From: Flavobacteriales bacterium UBA952
GTDB taxonomy: Bacteria; Bacteroidota; Bacteroidia; Flavobacteriales_D; Crocinitomicaceae
Assembly (NCBI GenBank): GCA_905182495.1
Contig: CAJJBU010000006.1
Span: 83,488-147,487, forward strand
Length of the DNA: 64,000 nt
Direction of reading: 5' to 3'
Part shown: positions 16,813 to 26,858 of the stretch, one piece after another
Position numbering within the stretch: position 1 is the stretch's first letter
Layout of the letters: each line of letters begins with the position of its first letter
The notes under the pieces: model-generated
What the model was told of the DNA's origin: nothing
Database searches by the model: none
The model's input: only the letters and a program-made list of their open reading frames with translations
Translations under genes and position numbers: made by a program

Positions 16813-19785
16813 CTAATTGATAAAGTCTCCTAAATTCCGTCCATTCTCAACAATATTAAATTGAATAGTGAAACGTATTTCATCTGCATAGCCACCATTA
16901 AAAAGATTACCCATGTTAGAAGATCGGTACAATGGAAAGTAAACACCAAAGACTTCTCCGACCTTTAATGCCAATCCAGTATTAAACATATATTCCATTT
17001 TTTGACCTTTTGGAAATAAACCTTGATTTAAAAATAGACCAAAAACATTAGGCTTAACAGGTAATGAAATATAGGTATTCAAGGAACCTATCCAATTTGT
17101 ATTCGACCCTACATTTGACGTGCTATAAAAACCACCCATACCATCCATTTGCTGCTGAACTCCTCCTCTCGCAAAATAATATTGCTCTAAAAATAAATCT
17201 TGACGCCCCCTAACTCCAGACATATTTATGGATAGACGGTCAGAATCATATGTATTCAATTGGGTTACGAAATTCTTTCCGAAATAGGCGCTAAAATCAA
17301 TGCTGCGTTTCATTTCACTTATTCTATAATCCAATGAAAAACTAGACTTTATTTCCGCTCTCAGAAACATGTCTCGACCCCCTTCAATTAAGTTAGCATC
17401 TTGTTGAACATAGGTTAAGATTGGTGACACAGAAAAGGTAGCATTTTTAAATTTCTTTCGAAAAACATATTTGGATTTAAAACCTAAACTTCTTTCCCAT
17501 AAGGCACCATTCGCATAATCCCCTTTAAGAATTCCTTTTAGCTCTAAATAACTATATGAAGTATTCTTTATACTCCTATCTCCTAGAATAATTTTCACAT
17601 AGGGAGATAAACCAACAAATTGCGACGTTAGGTACCCTCCATGGCTAAAAGATTTTAAAGATGCGCCAACTTTCATTTGCTTGATGCCTCTTTTAGGTAA
17701 AATCACATATAAAGCCTCGGCTACCCCCACCATATTCTTACTCGCCAGGCCAAACTGAGGTGCCAAAAGGAACTGAAATCGATTGAGCGGTACTCCTAGG
17801 TTATGAAATGCGGCTCCTAGCATTAAACCGTCATAGGCATTTCCAGCAATTGTTGGGGTCCAGAATACATTGGTTCTGTGTGCTTCATGATCACCTGATA
17901 AAAACTCAAGTTTTAGCGGCTCCCATTTATGAAAAAGGGCTTTCTTTCGCCATAAATTGTTCTGTCTAGAGAGCTCCGGTATATCCTTACTAGCATCAAT
18001 GGACAAGTGTGTATACTCAGAACGATTGGATTTTATCTTACCTTCCTTTCCTCCAGGCTCCAACCAAACAGTTTCCACTAATTCTGAATCATTAAATACA
18101 TTAATTTCAATTGGGCCATTTACTTGACCTACATTTTTCACTTTGACTAATGAACCCACTTTTTGTTGGTGAACGTTTACAATTTTATAATCAATATGAT
18201 TTGTCGTCTGGATTAAATCAGTGAAAAACCAATCCAATTTCTTTCCCGTTTCATTTTCAAAGAGCGTCTTTAAATCTTCAGGTTGCGGGTGTTTAAATTT
18301 CCATTTGTCGCACTAACTCCCGTGGTTAATTCATCATCACCTAAATAATCTTTTAAATAATACAGATATTTACTTAGTGGATACATATGGTTCCATAATT
18401 TGCCGAAGAGAATTCCTTAGAATGCGTCTCAATGGGTTGATCGGCACCTACTGTATGGGTAAATCGATAAGTTAAATCCCCCATGTCATGGTAATCTAAA
18501 TCATTGAGGTGAAAGCGGCCATTCAATACCATGTCCGAAAGCCTCGTATTTGCTGGATATTTTGTTTGGATATACCGAACCTCATTTAAAGTATTGATCC
18601 CTTCATCCATCCACCCGTGTACCCGTTCATTACTCCCAAGAATTCCATAGAACCAGTTATGCCCAACTTCATGAACGATAACTATTTCTAATTCTTCCTT
18701 GGAGGATGCGTTTCCAATTACGGTTACATTGGGATACTCCATCCCTCCTCCAGCACTAATCGTTCCATCAACCGCACTTACATGACTATAAGGATAATTC
18801 CCATTCCATTTGTCATCTGAACTAAAGTCATTCAAATATTCAATTGCAGCATTGTAATCCTTCATATTCAAATATGCCATTCCAGCACTAAACGATGCTA
18901 GATTTCGGGCAACTCTACTTCCCCTTTCAAGACGACATAGCGCTTGTCGGCAAACCACGCAAAATCATGCACATTTTCTTGCTTGTATCGAATCGTTTTA
19001 AACTTATCCGAAGAGGGAGGAAACGGTGTATTAACGCCTCCTTTTTTTGATTTAGCAACCAAAGAAACTAAATTATCCTTCGTTTTTTTCGCCAAATCAT
19101 TCATGAAATCAATTTCACTTGCGTTTTGCAAGTTTCCTGTAGCCCCAATAACATAATTAGAAGGCAAGGTTATAGAAACATCAAAAGTTCCAAATTCCGA
19201 ATAGAATTCGCCCTGATTAAGATATGGCATCGGATTCCAACCATTCTTATCATAAACTGCAGGTTTTGGATACCATTGTGTGATTTGATAGGACTGTCCG
19301 ATATGTCCAAGCCTCGATAGTCTACCCGATGGGATTTTGACGCGAAAAGGAGTTGAAACTTGAACAGAACGCCCAGGCAGTAAAATATGGTCCAGTTGTA
19401 TGATGGCGATATCCGGATTCCCATTAAAGGGAGCATGCTTGACATAACTCCCATCAACCTCAAATCTCAAAGAATCAATATAACCTAAAGCACCTTCCTT
19501 AAGCCGGTCTAGATCTGCACTGCCGCTTGTCTTAAGCTGACCTGCTAATGCCGTAGACCCATTACTATATGCATTTGGCCACAAGTGAATATACAACTCT
19601 CTGAGTGTGTCCGGAGAATGATTAATATACTCGAAAGACTCCAAAGCATGTAACACGTGGCTAGAATCATCTAGCGCAACAGCTATTTTATAATTAACCT
19701 CTTGCTGCCAATAATCCTGTGCGAATAAAGACCCAAAGCTAAGACAGGTAAATAGAAATAAATTAAATACAATACGGAGTTTCAT
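16813..19785 (-). pseudogene. M1-family zinc metallopeptidase, secreted, broken by three single-base deletions
   Basis: The pieces add up to an approximately 990 aa gluzincin. The start at 19785 gives a clean signal peptide (MKLRIVFNLFLFTCLSFGSL, cut after AQ). The catalytic motif HEVGHNW lies in the middle piece, with the third zinc ligand Glu in GWMDEG downstream. The C-terminal 470 residues look like a beta-rich outer-membrane or barrel-like region. Frame changes occur near 18895-18906, 18384-18388 and 18309-18312; each is explained by one missing base, and the three restore the original frame. The segment between the last two (SKYLYYLKDYLGDDELTT) is read in a third frame. All pieces keep family-like sequence, so sequence error is more likely than decay. 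An intrinsic terminator for the upstream gene ends 3 nt before the start codon. Confidence 0.82.
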
Positions 19786-19788
19786 AGC

Positions 19789-19819
19789 AAAAAAAATGGG
19801 CTGCAACATTGCAGCCCAT
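19789..19819 (-). terminator. intrinsic terminator of the T9SS cupredoxin gene
   Basis: On the minus strand, ATGGGCTGCAA pairs perfectly with TTGCAGCCCAT (11 bp, 2-nt loop) and is followed by eight T residues. It lies 20 bp after the stop of the 19840-22866 gene and directly abuts the M1 peptidase start codon. Confidence 0.93.
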
Positions 19820-19839
19820 AAATTTACATAATTGAAACC

Positions 19840-22800
19840 CTATTTAATCATTCGCTCGGTACGAATATTTTGATTTTCATCCGTGAATGTGAAAAGATAC
19901 ATTCCTTTAACCCAAGCTGAAGTATTTATTTTCATACCATTACTGACAGCTAAAGATGAAATCAATCGCCCTTGAACATCTAGAATGCTAACAGAAACAT
20001 TGTCTGTTCCTGAAGTATGGATAGATACATAATCTTGGAATGGATTTGGAGAGACTTTAAGCTCTAAAAAGGCCTCAGTGATACCCGAAACATCGTTAGG
20101 GACAAAGCTACCTAATCCACAAGGGAATAATTGATAACCACTATCGAAAGGATTTGAAGAATCATATTGCCCACCAACTCCAGTCACATCGAATAAACCT
20201 TGTGGAACTGCTCCTCCAGGAATATCTGTATCAGAATCAATTCTTAAGGTATAAACATTTATACCATCTGTAACATCAATATTATTAGATCCTGTAGGGA
20301 ATGTAGCTATTGGATCCACAAAACTAACTCCTTCTAATGTAATCCATTGCGACTCGGTACCCTCATTTAAAGCCGTTACGACTGTTGGTGTAACCGTTGG
20401 CATATCTGCCGCAATAACAAGAATACTATCAGCAAGTACCTGTGTTAATCCATTGAACTGATCTATTTGACCAAGTATTCGAATCATGTCGCCTTCATTT
20501 ACAACGTAAGCACTTACATCTGCAAAATTATATACATTAATTCCGTTGTTGTCTATATCAATAATCGCAAAGCTTAAACCTTCGTCACCATCAAAATCAA
20601 TACAATGAACAACACCTTCTATAGAGACATAAACATCCAAAGAGTCAGCCACTCCATCTACATTACTTGTAGTAATATCAGCAATTGTTGAAGAAGTATA
20701 ATCTAGTGTTTCTCCAAACAAGGCAACAGTTTTGGATTCAGGTGAATCACTACCTAAAACAATAATTGTTCCTGTCATTCCATTAAGCGCATGGCTTCCT
20801 ACTGAGCAATCGTATTGATAGGTTCCTTCAACAGTAAATACATATGAGTACATCGAGACATCCGTAGTTGCCGTAGATATAAAACTCTCAGGATTATTGA
20901 AACTGTTTCCGTCAATCGTACTATTAGTGAAATTGACGTTATGTGTTCCGCCATCGTTCACCCAATAAACAGTATCACCTGCATTAATTGTCAATGATGC
21001 TGGAGCATAATAATAATTTCCTGCATTTACAGTATGTGAAACAGGCGTGGTTGCACCACCTGAAGAAATCGTTGCTGTACCCGTCTGGTTGTAGTTTTGA
21101 GCCGATCCATTAAGTCTAACATAGATTGGTGTACTTGTAACTTCACCAGGAACAATTTCCCCATTCACAACAACAGAACCTAAAACTCCAGCGTCAACCG
21201 GATTCGCATTAGGGCCTACGATCATAAAACCATACTGAACTATTAATCCTGCAGGCAATTCAGCAGCAGTAGCAGAAACACTAAAATTTCCATTGGCCGG
21301 TAAATCAATAATTTTTGAACCTCCAAAAACATCAGCAAAAGTAATTGGGTCTAAAGCCTTTATGAAAAACTTAGCTTCATAACCAAGATCTAAAGTGTTA
21401 GAAACGACGGTCCCTGCAAAAGTTAAGTCATTATCATTAGCGGAAGCACCCGGCTCTAAAAGCGTAATTGCCTCCATCGTTTTATTTCCGTTACCTGTCG
21501 TTTGATTTACCCAAAATGGATCAGCGGTATTGTCACCGTAGGTATTGAAATTAGGCTGAAGCCTCAATGCCGTTCCAATTACGGAGGATTTCAAATCGGA
21601 AAAACCCCAAGCCGAACCAAATACATAGCCACCACCATTCTCAGGAAGTTCAAATACATTCATATAACCGCCCCAATTCGCATTTACATCCACAACGGTT
21701 GCATTCGGGTAAGATGGTAAAGTCAATGAGTTTGAGAAAGTTCCATTTGAAGTTTCTGAAACCTCATATTCTCCAGTAACTTCAATTGTTAGATCACTTG
21801 TTAAATAGTTACCTGAAACGTCAAAAGATTGTTCAGCGGATGGTGTACCCACAAAATGTGAAAAATCAATAAGTGTATCCGCTGAGCTAAATAAAATCGC
21901 ATCTGGATTTAAGATCTCTCCCATTAAAGGAACAATGATATCATCTGCACCAGTTGAACTTAAAACGATTTCCCCATTTGAAGGAGAAGCCGGTGCTGCG
22001 CCATTTAAACGCACATAAAGTAATGTTGCTGTTAATTCACCTGCTGTTTGCAACAAAACAACACTAGGACCGAAACCCGTAGCTGTTGTCAGTGAAATTT
22101 CATAATCACCATTCACTGTAGCTGTAACATCAGTCGTAAGGTTTGAACCTGAAACTTCAGTTGTTTGCTCATCAGATGGAGCGCCTACAAATTGAACAAA
22201 TCCACTTAAATCGGCTGGTGAAGGAGAAACTGTAGGACTTGTTCCTGGTGTCGCTCCAATCCATACACCTGGATCAAATACATTATCTCCAGCGTTAATG
22301 GGCAACTGGGTATGGCTTGTACAACCGGTTACTTGGCTATCAGCCCAGACATTCCATTCAGATTCATTCCAAACTGGATTTGATGCAGTAACAGTGGCGA
22401 TTCTCTCCGCCCTTCCATCTTCAAATTCATGACATGTACCCGTACCATCTTCTCCAGGAACACCAAAAATATCGATTGTATTATCGGCAGCATCAAAAAT
22501 AGCGATTTGATCATCACCATTGCTATCGGCCGCTCCAGCGGTACCTGCATCTATATCTGCTACAAGACCATAAACAGTTTGGAATTCAGCACCATTTGCC
22601 GCAATGATTGCAAATGCACCAGGGGCAAGAGTACCTATAGAAGTTAAATCGATCCCAGTTCCTTGAGGAGCTGCATTTCCATTTGTCCAACGCCTTAATT
22701 CCCAGTCTGTTAAATCAACAGATGCGTTGCTTACGTTGTATATTTCAACATATCTTGCTAAAGCGTTATCATTAGGGTCTGCCAACTCAGTAATAATAAC

Positions 22801-22866
22801 TTGACCTATAGAGGTAATGCTAATAAACAGCGTTAATAATAAAGTAAAAAAGTAGTTTTTTTTCAT
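19840..22866 (-). CDS. T9SS-secreted multidomain protein with lamin-tail, cupredoxin and OB-fold domains
   Basis: A 1008 aa surface or secreted protein. Order: signal peptide (1-21, ending SIGQ); lamin-tail domain (about 22-150, VEIYNVSNASVDLTDWELRR); two copies of a beta-domain marked by GxPSxEQ and LTxD (about 220-370); a plastocyanin-like cupredoxin domain (612-703) with a complete copper-ligand set His642, Cys687, His692 and Met697 (C-x4-H-x4-M); a YhcR-type OB-fold domain (about 715-910); and a type A T9SS sorting domain (last 75 residues, KVSPNPFQDYV ... RTERMIK). Lamin-tail and OB-fold modules are often found in exported nucleases, but no nuclease domain is seen. Function unknown; copper binding is inferred from the ligands. 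Confidence 0.88.
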   Translation of the reverse strand: MKKNYFFTLLLTLFISITSIGQVIITELADPNDNALARYVEIYNVSNASVDLTDWELRRWTNGNAAPQGTGIDLTSIGTLAPGAFAIIAANGAEFQTVYGLVADIDAGTAGAADSNGDDQIAIFDAADNTIDIFGVPGEDGTGTCHEFEDGRAERIATVTASNPVWNESEWNVWADSQVTGCTSHTQLPINAGDNVFDPGVWIGATPGTSPTVSPSPADLSGFVQFVGAPSDEQTTEVSGSNLTTDVTATVNGDYEISLTTATGFGPSVVLLQTAGELTATLLYVRLNGAAPASPSNGEIVLSSTGADDIIVPLMGEILNPDAILFSSADTLIDFSHFVGTPSAEQSFDVSGNYLTSDLTIEVTGEYEVSETSNGTFSNSLTLPSYPNATVVDVNANWGGYMNVFELPENGGGYVFGSAWGFSDLKSSVIGTALRLQPNFNTYGDNTADPFWVNQTTGNGNKTMEAITLLEPGASANDNDLTFAGTVVSNTLDLGYEAKFFIKALDPITFADVFGGSKIIDLPANGNFSVSATAAELPAGLIVQYGFMIVGPNANPVDAGVLGSVVVNGEIVPGEVTSTPIYVRLNGSAQNYNQTGTATISSGGATTPVSHTVNAGNYYYAPASLTINAGDTVYWVNDGGTHNVNFTNSTIDGNSFNNPESFISTATTDVSMYSYVFTVEGTYQYDCSVGSHALNGMTGTIIVLGSDSPESKTVALFGETLDYTSSTIADITTSNVDGVADSLDVYVSIEGVVHCIDFDGDEGLSFAIIDIDNNGINVYNFADVSAYVVNEGDMIRILGQIDQFNGLTQVLADSILVIAADMPTVTPTVVTALNEGTESQWITLEGVSFVDPIATFPTGSNNIDVTDGINVYTLRIDSDTDIPGGAVPQGLFDVTGVGGQYDSSNPFDSGYQLFPCGLGSFVPNDVSGITEAFLELKVSPNPFQDYVSIHTSGTDNVSVSILDVQGRLISSLAVSNGMKINTSAWVKGMYLFTFTDENQNIRTERMIK

Positions 22867-22912
22867 TGTTGTTCGTTTTTTTTGAAGGATAAAAGTACAA
22901 AAGCAAATTGAA

Positions 22913-22920
22913 CAAAACTA
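22913..22920 (-). promoter_or_regulatory. possible -7 box of the T9SS cupredoxin gene
   Basis: Minus-strand TAGTTTTG, an exact TAnnTTTG match 46 nt before the ATG. No good -33 element was found. Confidence 0.3.
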
Positions 22921-22935
22921 CCATTGTTACCAAAT

Positions 22936-22956
22936 AAAAAAAGGCGCCGAAGCGCC
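22936..22956 (-). terminator. intrinsic terminator of pnp
   Basis: A 5-bp GC-rich stem (GGCGC/GCGCC) closes a loop read as TTCG on the minus strand, a C(UUCG)G-type extra-stable tetraloop, followed by seven T residues. It lies 23 bp after the pnp stop. Confidence 0.9.
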
Positions 22957-22979
22957 TTTTAAAATTATATGAATTAAAG

Positions 22980-25121
22980 TTAAGCCTTAGGCTCTTCCTT
23001 TCTTTCTGGTCTTGGCAAAAGAACTTTTCTAGAAAGTTTCCATTTTCTAGTTCTTGGATCTTTACCCATTACCTTAAACTTAAGAACATCACCTTCTTTA
23101 CACACATCGCTCATTTGCGCTGTTTTTTCCCAGGCAAACTCAGAAATATGAATAAGACCATCAGTACCAGCAACGATTTCTACGAAACAACCGAAATCCA
23201 TTACCTTTTTAACCACACCTTCATATTCGGCTTGATCTTCTACTTGAGGAGGAAAGGCAATTAATTTTAATTTGGCCATGGCATTTGCCATATCATCTGC
23301 ATTATTAGACAATACTTGTACTCGACCTTCTCCATTTTCTAATTCTTCAATCGTAATTGAGGTATTGGTTTCTTTCTGTAGACCTTGAATGATTTTTCCC
23401 CCAGGCCCGATGATTCCACCAATCATTTCGTTTGGCACGTTGAACGCTTCAACTCTAGGAGTTTGAGGCTTCAACTCTACATTTGGTGTCGGAAGTGTCT
23501 CTAAAATACGATCTAGTATATGAAGACGACCAGCTTTTGCTTGCTCCAATGCTTGAATCAATACTTCATATGGTAAACCGTCAACTTTGATGTCCATTTG
23601 ACAAGCTGTTATTCCTTTAGCTGTACCTGTGATTTTAAAGTCCATATCACCTAAATGATCTTCATCACCTAGGATATCAGATAAAACAGCAAACTTACCG
23701 TTCTCAGCAACCAATCCCATCGCGATTCCCGAAACAGGAGCCTTGATTTGGATACCTCCATCCATAAGCGCCAATGTCCCAGCACAAACTGTAGCCATTG
23801 AAGAAGAACCGTTAGATTCTAAAATTTCAGAGACCAAACGGATCGTATATGGATTATCATCTGGCAAAACTGGTCTTAATGCTCTTAAAGCTAAATTACC
23901 ATGACCAATTTCTCTTCGAGATACATTGAACTTCATTCTTGCTTCACCCGTTGAAAACGGCGGGAAGTTATAATGCAACATAAATGGTGTTGTTCCCTTG
24001 AAGGTAACATCATCAATCATCTGCTCATCCATCTTACCACCAAGTGTCAAGGTCATTAAGGATTGAGTTTCACCTCTAGTAAAAACTGCAGAACCGTGAG
24101 CGGTTGGTAAATAATTCACTTCAGACCATATAGGACGAACTTCATCAAATTTACGACCATCTAAACGGATGTTATCATTAAGCATCGTATCACGAACTGC
24201 TTTTTTCATAGACTCCTTGAAGTATACAGAAACATATTTACCGATTTCTGCTGATTCTTCTTCCGTTAACGAAGCAAGAAACTCTTCTTTAATAGCGCCG
24301 AACAATTCTGCTCTTTTGTCTTTTGACGCAAGCCCTTGTCGAGCAACGTCTCTACACTTGTCATAAGAAAATGCAGCAACTCTCGTTCGAACATCTTCGT
24401 CATGTTCTTCGTGTGAATATTCTCTTTTAACGGCAGCAGCAGGAATCTCAGAAGCCAAGTCTAATTGAAACTGACATTGCTTTTTGATCGACTCGTGAGC
24501 CACTTTAATCACATCAACCATTTCACTTTCAGAAGCTTCATTCAATTCACCTTCAACCATTACTATATTATCAATCGTACCAGCAATGATACAATCGAGA
24601 TCAGAAACCTTCATTTCTTCTAGCGTTGGATTAATAACGAATTCACCATCAACTCGACCAACTCTAACCTCAGACATTGGTCCATTAAAAGGAATGTCAG
24701 AAACTGCGATACAACAGGAAGCTGCAAATCCTACCAACGCGTCAGGACTATTTACACCATCATAAGCAATTAACTGCATCATTAATTGAACCTCTGCATG
24801 AAAATCATCCGGAAACAAGGGACGCAATGCACGGTCAACAATACGCATTACCAAAATCTCTCTTTCAGAAGGACGCGCCTCTCTTCTAAAGAAACTACCC
24901 GGAATTCTTCCGTCAGCGGCAAATTTCTCTCTGTAATCTACAGTAAGCGGTAAAAAATCAACGCCTTCTTTTGCACCTTTGTTTGCAACAACAGTTGCTA
25001 AAATCATTGTATCTCCCATTCTCAATACAACAGCACCATCAGCTTGTTTAGCCAACTTACCGGTTTCAATGGAGATTTTTTTGCCACCGATTTCGATGGT
25101 CTTTGTAATTCCTAAATTCAT
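22980..25121 (-). CDS. pnp: polyribonucleotide nucleotidyltransferase (PNPase)
   Basis: PNPase is a trimeric 3'-5' phosphorolytic exoribonuclease central to mRNA decay. The 713 aa chain has the usual order: RNase PH domain 1 (RREARPSEREILVMRIVDR), an alpha-helical linker, RNase PH domain 2 (FTRGETQSLMTLTLG, LGDEDHLGDMDFKITGT), a KH domain (NEMIGGIIGPGGKIIQGLQK, from about residue 570) and an S1 domain near the C-terminus (GCFVEIVAGTDGLIHISEF). It is downstream of rpsO in the same direction with about 90 bp between them, the classic rpsO-pnp order. A UUCG-loop terminator follows. Confidence 0.98.
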   Translation of the reverse strand: MNLGITKTIEIGGKKISIETGKLAKQADGAVVLRMGDTMILATVVANKGAKEGVDFLPLTVDYREKFAADGRIPGSFFRREARPSEREILVMRIVDRALRPLFPDDFHAEVQLMMQLIAYDGVNSPDALVGFAASCCIAVSDIPFNGPMSEVRVGRVDGEFVINPTLEEMKVSDLDCIIAGTIDNIVMVEGELNEASESEMVDVIKVAHESIKKQCQFQLDLASEIPAAAVKREYSHEEHDEDVRTRVAAFSYDKCRDVARQGLASKDKRAELFGAIKEEFLASLTEEESAEIGKYVSVYFKESMKKAVRDTMLNDNIRLDGRKFDEVRPIWSEVNYLPTAHGSAVFTRGETQSLMTLTLGGKMDEQMIDDVTFKGTTPFMLHYNFPPFSTGEARMKFNVSRREIGHGNLALRALRPVLPDDNPYTIRLVSEILESNGSSSMATVCAGTLALMDGGIQIKAPVSGIAMGLVAENGKFAVLSDILGDEDHLGDMDFKITGTAKGITACQMDIKVDGLPYEVLIQALEQAKAGRLHILDRILETLPTPNVELKPQTPRVEAFNVPNEMIGGIIGPGGKIIQGLQKETNTSITIEELENGEGRVQVLSNNADDMANAMAKLKLIAFPPQVEDQAEYEGVVKKVMDFGCFVEIVAGTDGLIHISEFAWEKTAQMSDVCKEGDVLKFKVMGKDPRTRKWKLSRKVLLPRPERKEEPKA

Positions 25122-25214
25122 ATTCTATTTATTATTATCAAATTATTTAAAACAAAAAGGACAGCCGATACTATCGATTGTCCCCTCTTTAAATACGTTT
25201 TGCAATGAAAAAGA

Positions 25215-25484
25215 TTAACGACGAAGCCCTAAATCTTTAACCAATGCACGATATTTTTCAATATCTTTATTCTTAAGATAATCCAATAAACTTCTTCGTT
25301 TACCGACAAGTAATTGAAGTGCCCGTTGGGTACCATAATCTTTTCTATTCTTTTTCAAGTGCTCTGTTAGGTGACTAATTCTGTATGTAAAAAGAGCAAC
25401 TTGCCCCTCTGTAGAACCAGTGTTGGTGTCTGAACCACCGTGCTTCTTGAAAATTTCTTTTTTTACTTTTGTATCTAAGTACAT
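25215..25484 (-). CDS. rpsO: 30S ribosomal protein S15
   Basis: S15 binds the central domain of 16S rRNA early in 30S assembly. The start at 25484 (MYLDTKVKKEIFKKHG) gives the standard 89 aa; an upstream in-frame Met at 25535 would overlap the promoter box and add a non-homologous extension. Family signatures are GSDTNTGSTEGQVALFTYRI, the HLKKNRKDYGTQRALQLLVGKR core and the terminal YLKNKDIEKYRAL. The predicted leader is about 43 nt, long enough for the autoregulation known for S15 genes, though no specific pseudoknot was resolved by eye. pnp follows. Confidence 0.98.
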   Translation of the reverse strand: MYLDTKVKKEIFKKHGGSDTNTGSTEGQVALFTYRISHLTEHLKKNRKDYGTQRALQLLVGKRRSLLDYLKNKDIEKYRALVKDLGLRR

Positions 25485-25532
25485 GCCAATATTTTTGTAA
25501 ATAATTCTTATGTAGTTCACTCTGAACGGGTG

Positions 25533-25562
25533 CAAATTTAGCGATACTTTTTAAATAAACAA
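25533..25562 (-). promoter_or_regulatory. rpsO promoter (TTG - N19 - TAAATTTG)
   Basis: On the minus strand, TTG at 25562-25560 and an exact TAnnTTTG box at 25540-25533 are separated by 19 bp, the normal Bacteroidota spacing. The box ends 48 nt before the rpsO ATG. Confidence 0.7.
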
Positions 25563-25627
25563 TAAGTTTTTTACATACACATCTTAAAGAAAGACAATCG
25601 ATGTTTGAAAAGTCAAAAATAAATAAC

Positions 25628-25651
25628 AAAAAAAAGGGGCTCAACGCCCCT
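25628..25651 (-). terminator. intrinsic terminator of the 25674-26453 membrane protein gene
   Basis: Stem GGGGC/GCCCC with a 5-nt loop, followed on the minus strand by a run of eight T residues, 23 bp after the stop codon. Confidence 0.88.
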
Positions 25652-25673
25652 CTTTGTAATTAATCTAGCTTGA

Positions 25674-26453
25674 TTAAAGCGATTTAAACGGTAAATATGG
25701 ACTCTTAAGCCATCCCGCAAATGTGGAAATCAATCCGTATAAAAAATGGTAAACAGCTAGAGAAACATACATTCTAGCTAGAATTAAAAGAGCACCGACC
25801 AAATTCCAACCAATAGCGACAAGACCACTCCAAGACCATGCATCACCCGATGAAACCGACACGTCCCATGACATCCAGTCCGAGATTACACCTGAAACGA
25901 AATCCAAACCGAACATACCACAAAGTGCAGCAAGCCCTTCCATTGGAAGACTCCAGAATTGATTTACGCTATCCATAGCTAGAAAAGAAAAACCTCCCAT
26001 TATGGTTATATCAGTTAACCATGACAAAAACATACAAGCTGCAGAAAAAACCACTCCAATTGCCATGACTTTTCCAATTAGCTTTATATTCTCAATAACT
26101 AAATCCTTGAAAATAAAGTTGACTATTGAGCTATTTGATTTCCCCAGACTATCACCAGCTGTTCTTACGACTTGAGCGATAGGGAAAACTGCATAAAGCG
26201 CAATAAGCATAGAAATAATAGCACCTAACATTTCTTTACCCTCGCCTAAGCTAACGTCGGCATCCCATAATGGACTAATAAGTCCATAAACGGCTCCAAC
26301 AACAAGTATTAATGCTGCCACTTTATAGAGCATACCTGTCCATTTTGCAATGTTACTCTCCGAGTCATCTACCATAGAATTAAATACATTCCCTGATAAT
26401 TTTTCACCAATCATTTTGGGTAGATCCAGTACTTGATTTACATAATTTTCCAT
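25674..26453 (-). CDS. hypothetical polytopic membrane protein
   Basis: A 259 aa protein I cannot assign to a family. A soluble N-terminus of about 40 residues is followed by roughly five hydrophobic segments, at about residues 43-63, 74-97, 122-150, 158-190 and 212-245. The loops are rich in Trp, Ser and Asp (SWDVSVSSGDAWSWSG). There is no signal peptide, lipobox or recognisable catalytic motif. It is a single transcription unit with its own strong terminator and is divergent from the cobalamin riboswitch operon. An unusual Trp content in the last third is the only distinctive property. Confidence 0.75.
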   Translation of the reverse strand: MENYVNQVLDLPKMIGEKLSGNVFNSMVDDSESNIAKWTGMLYKVAALILVVGAVYGLISPLWDADVSLGEGKEMLGAIISMLIALYAVFPIAQVVRTAGDSLGKSNSSIVNFIFKDLVIENIKLIGKVMAIGVVFSAACMFLSWLTDITIMGGFSFLAMDSVNQFWSLPMEGLAALCGMFGLDFVSGVISDWMSWDVSVSSGDAWSWSGLVAIGWNLVGALLILARMYVSLAVYHFLYGLISTFAGWLKSPYLPFKSL

Positions 26454-26638
26454 AATTATAAATTTTAGATTTAACTTAAATTAACTATAAATAATTGACG
26501 AACAGAATGTTAGGAAATCAAGTTATTAACAATTAGACTGTGCGTACACCTTGATTGGATAGTAAACACTGGCCTTAACAGGCTGTCTTTTCTTTAAGAA
26601 AAATCAACTTAAAAGTCGAATGAATAGCCCAATTGTTT
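26454..26638. other. intergenic region upstream of the riboswitch with nothing recognised
   Basis: Non-coding sequence between the divergent membrane-protein gene and the riboswitch promoter box. No ORF or repeat was found; the A+T-rich half next to 26454 presumably carries the promoter of the minus-strand gene, but no TAnnTTTG box was seen there. Confidence 0.45.
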
Positions 26639-26646
26639 TATATTTG
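26639..26646 (+). promoter_or_regulatory. -7 box of the cobalamin riboswitch operon
   Basis: TATATTTG, an exact TAnnTTTG match a few bases upstream of the riboswitch 5' side, so the predicted transcript begins with the aptamer. Confidence 0.5.
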
Positions 26647-26653
26647 CTGTGCT

Positions 26654-26812
26654 TTTAGGTGCAAATTTATTTGCTGAAAAAGGAATCCGGTGTAAATCCG
26701 GAGCTGTATCTGCAGCTGTAAGTGTCTTAAAAACGACTTAAAATACCACTGAATATCTCGGGAAGGTTAGTCGAATTTGACATGAGCCAGAATACTTGCC
26801 TAAATGTTAATA
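26654..26812 (+). ncRNA. cobalamin riboswitch (B12-responsive aptamer)
   Basis: The conserved core is readable in order: GGTGC at the 5' side; AAAGGAATCCGG and its partner AAATCCGGAGC; GCAGCTGTAAGT (the B12-box region usually CGCAACTGTGA); CCACTG; GGGAAGG; and the 3' segment TGAGCCAGAATACTTGCC, matching the usual GAGTCAGGAGACCTGCC. It lies 113 nt upstream of a four-gene operon with a BtuB-like receptor, as expected for B12-repressed uptake genes. Start and end are approximate. The alignment to the consensus was made by eye. Confidence 0.9.
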
Positions 26813-26843
26813 AGAAGACTTCAGATTAAAGTCAGACTTAATC

Positions 26844-26858
26844 CCCCATCCTTTGGGG
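26844..26858 (+). promoter_or_regulatory. candidate expression-platform hairpin of the riboswitch
   Basis: CCCCA and TGGGG form a 5-bp stem with a 5-nt loop, followed by T-rich sequence (TTAATTTCTTTT). Just upstream, GACTT and AAGTC near 26817-26833 can form a small competing stem. This could be the B12-dependent terminator, although the T-tract is broken. Confidence 0.4.

Noticed and set aside
25375..25644. Minus-strand ORF of 89 codons overlapping rpsO
   Set aside because: It runs through the rpsO promoter and then out of frame through rpsO; Phe/Cys-rich sequence without a family.
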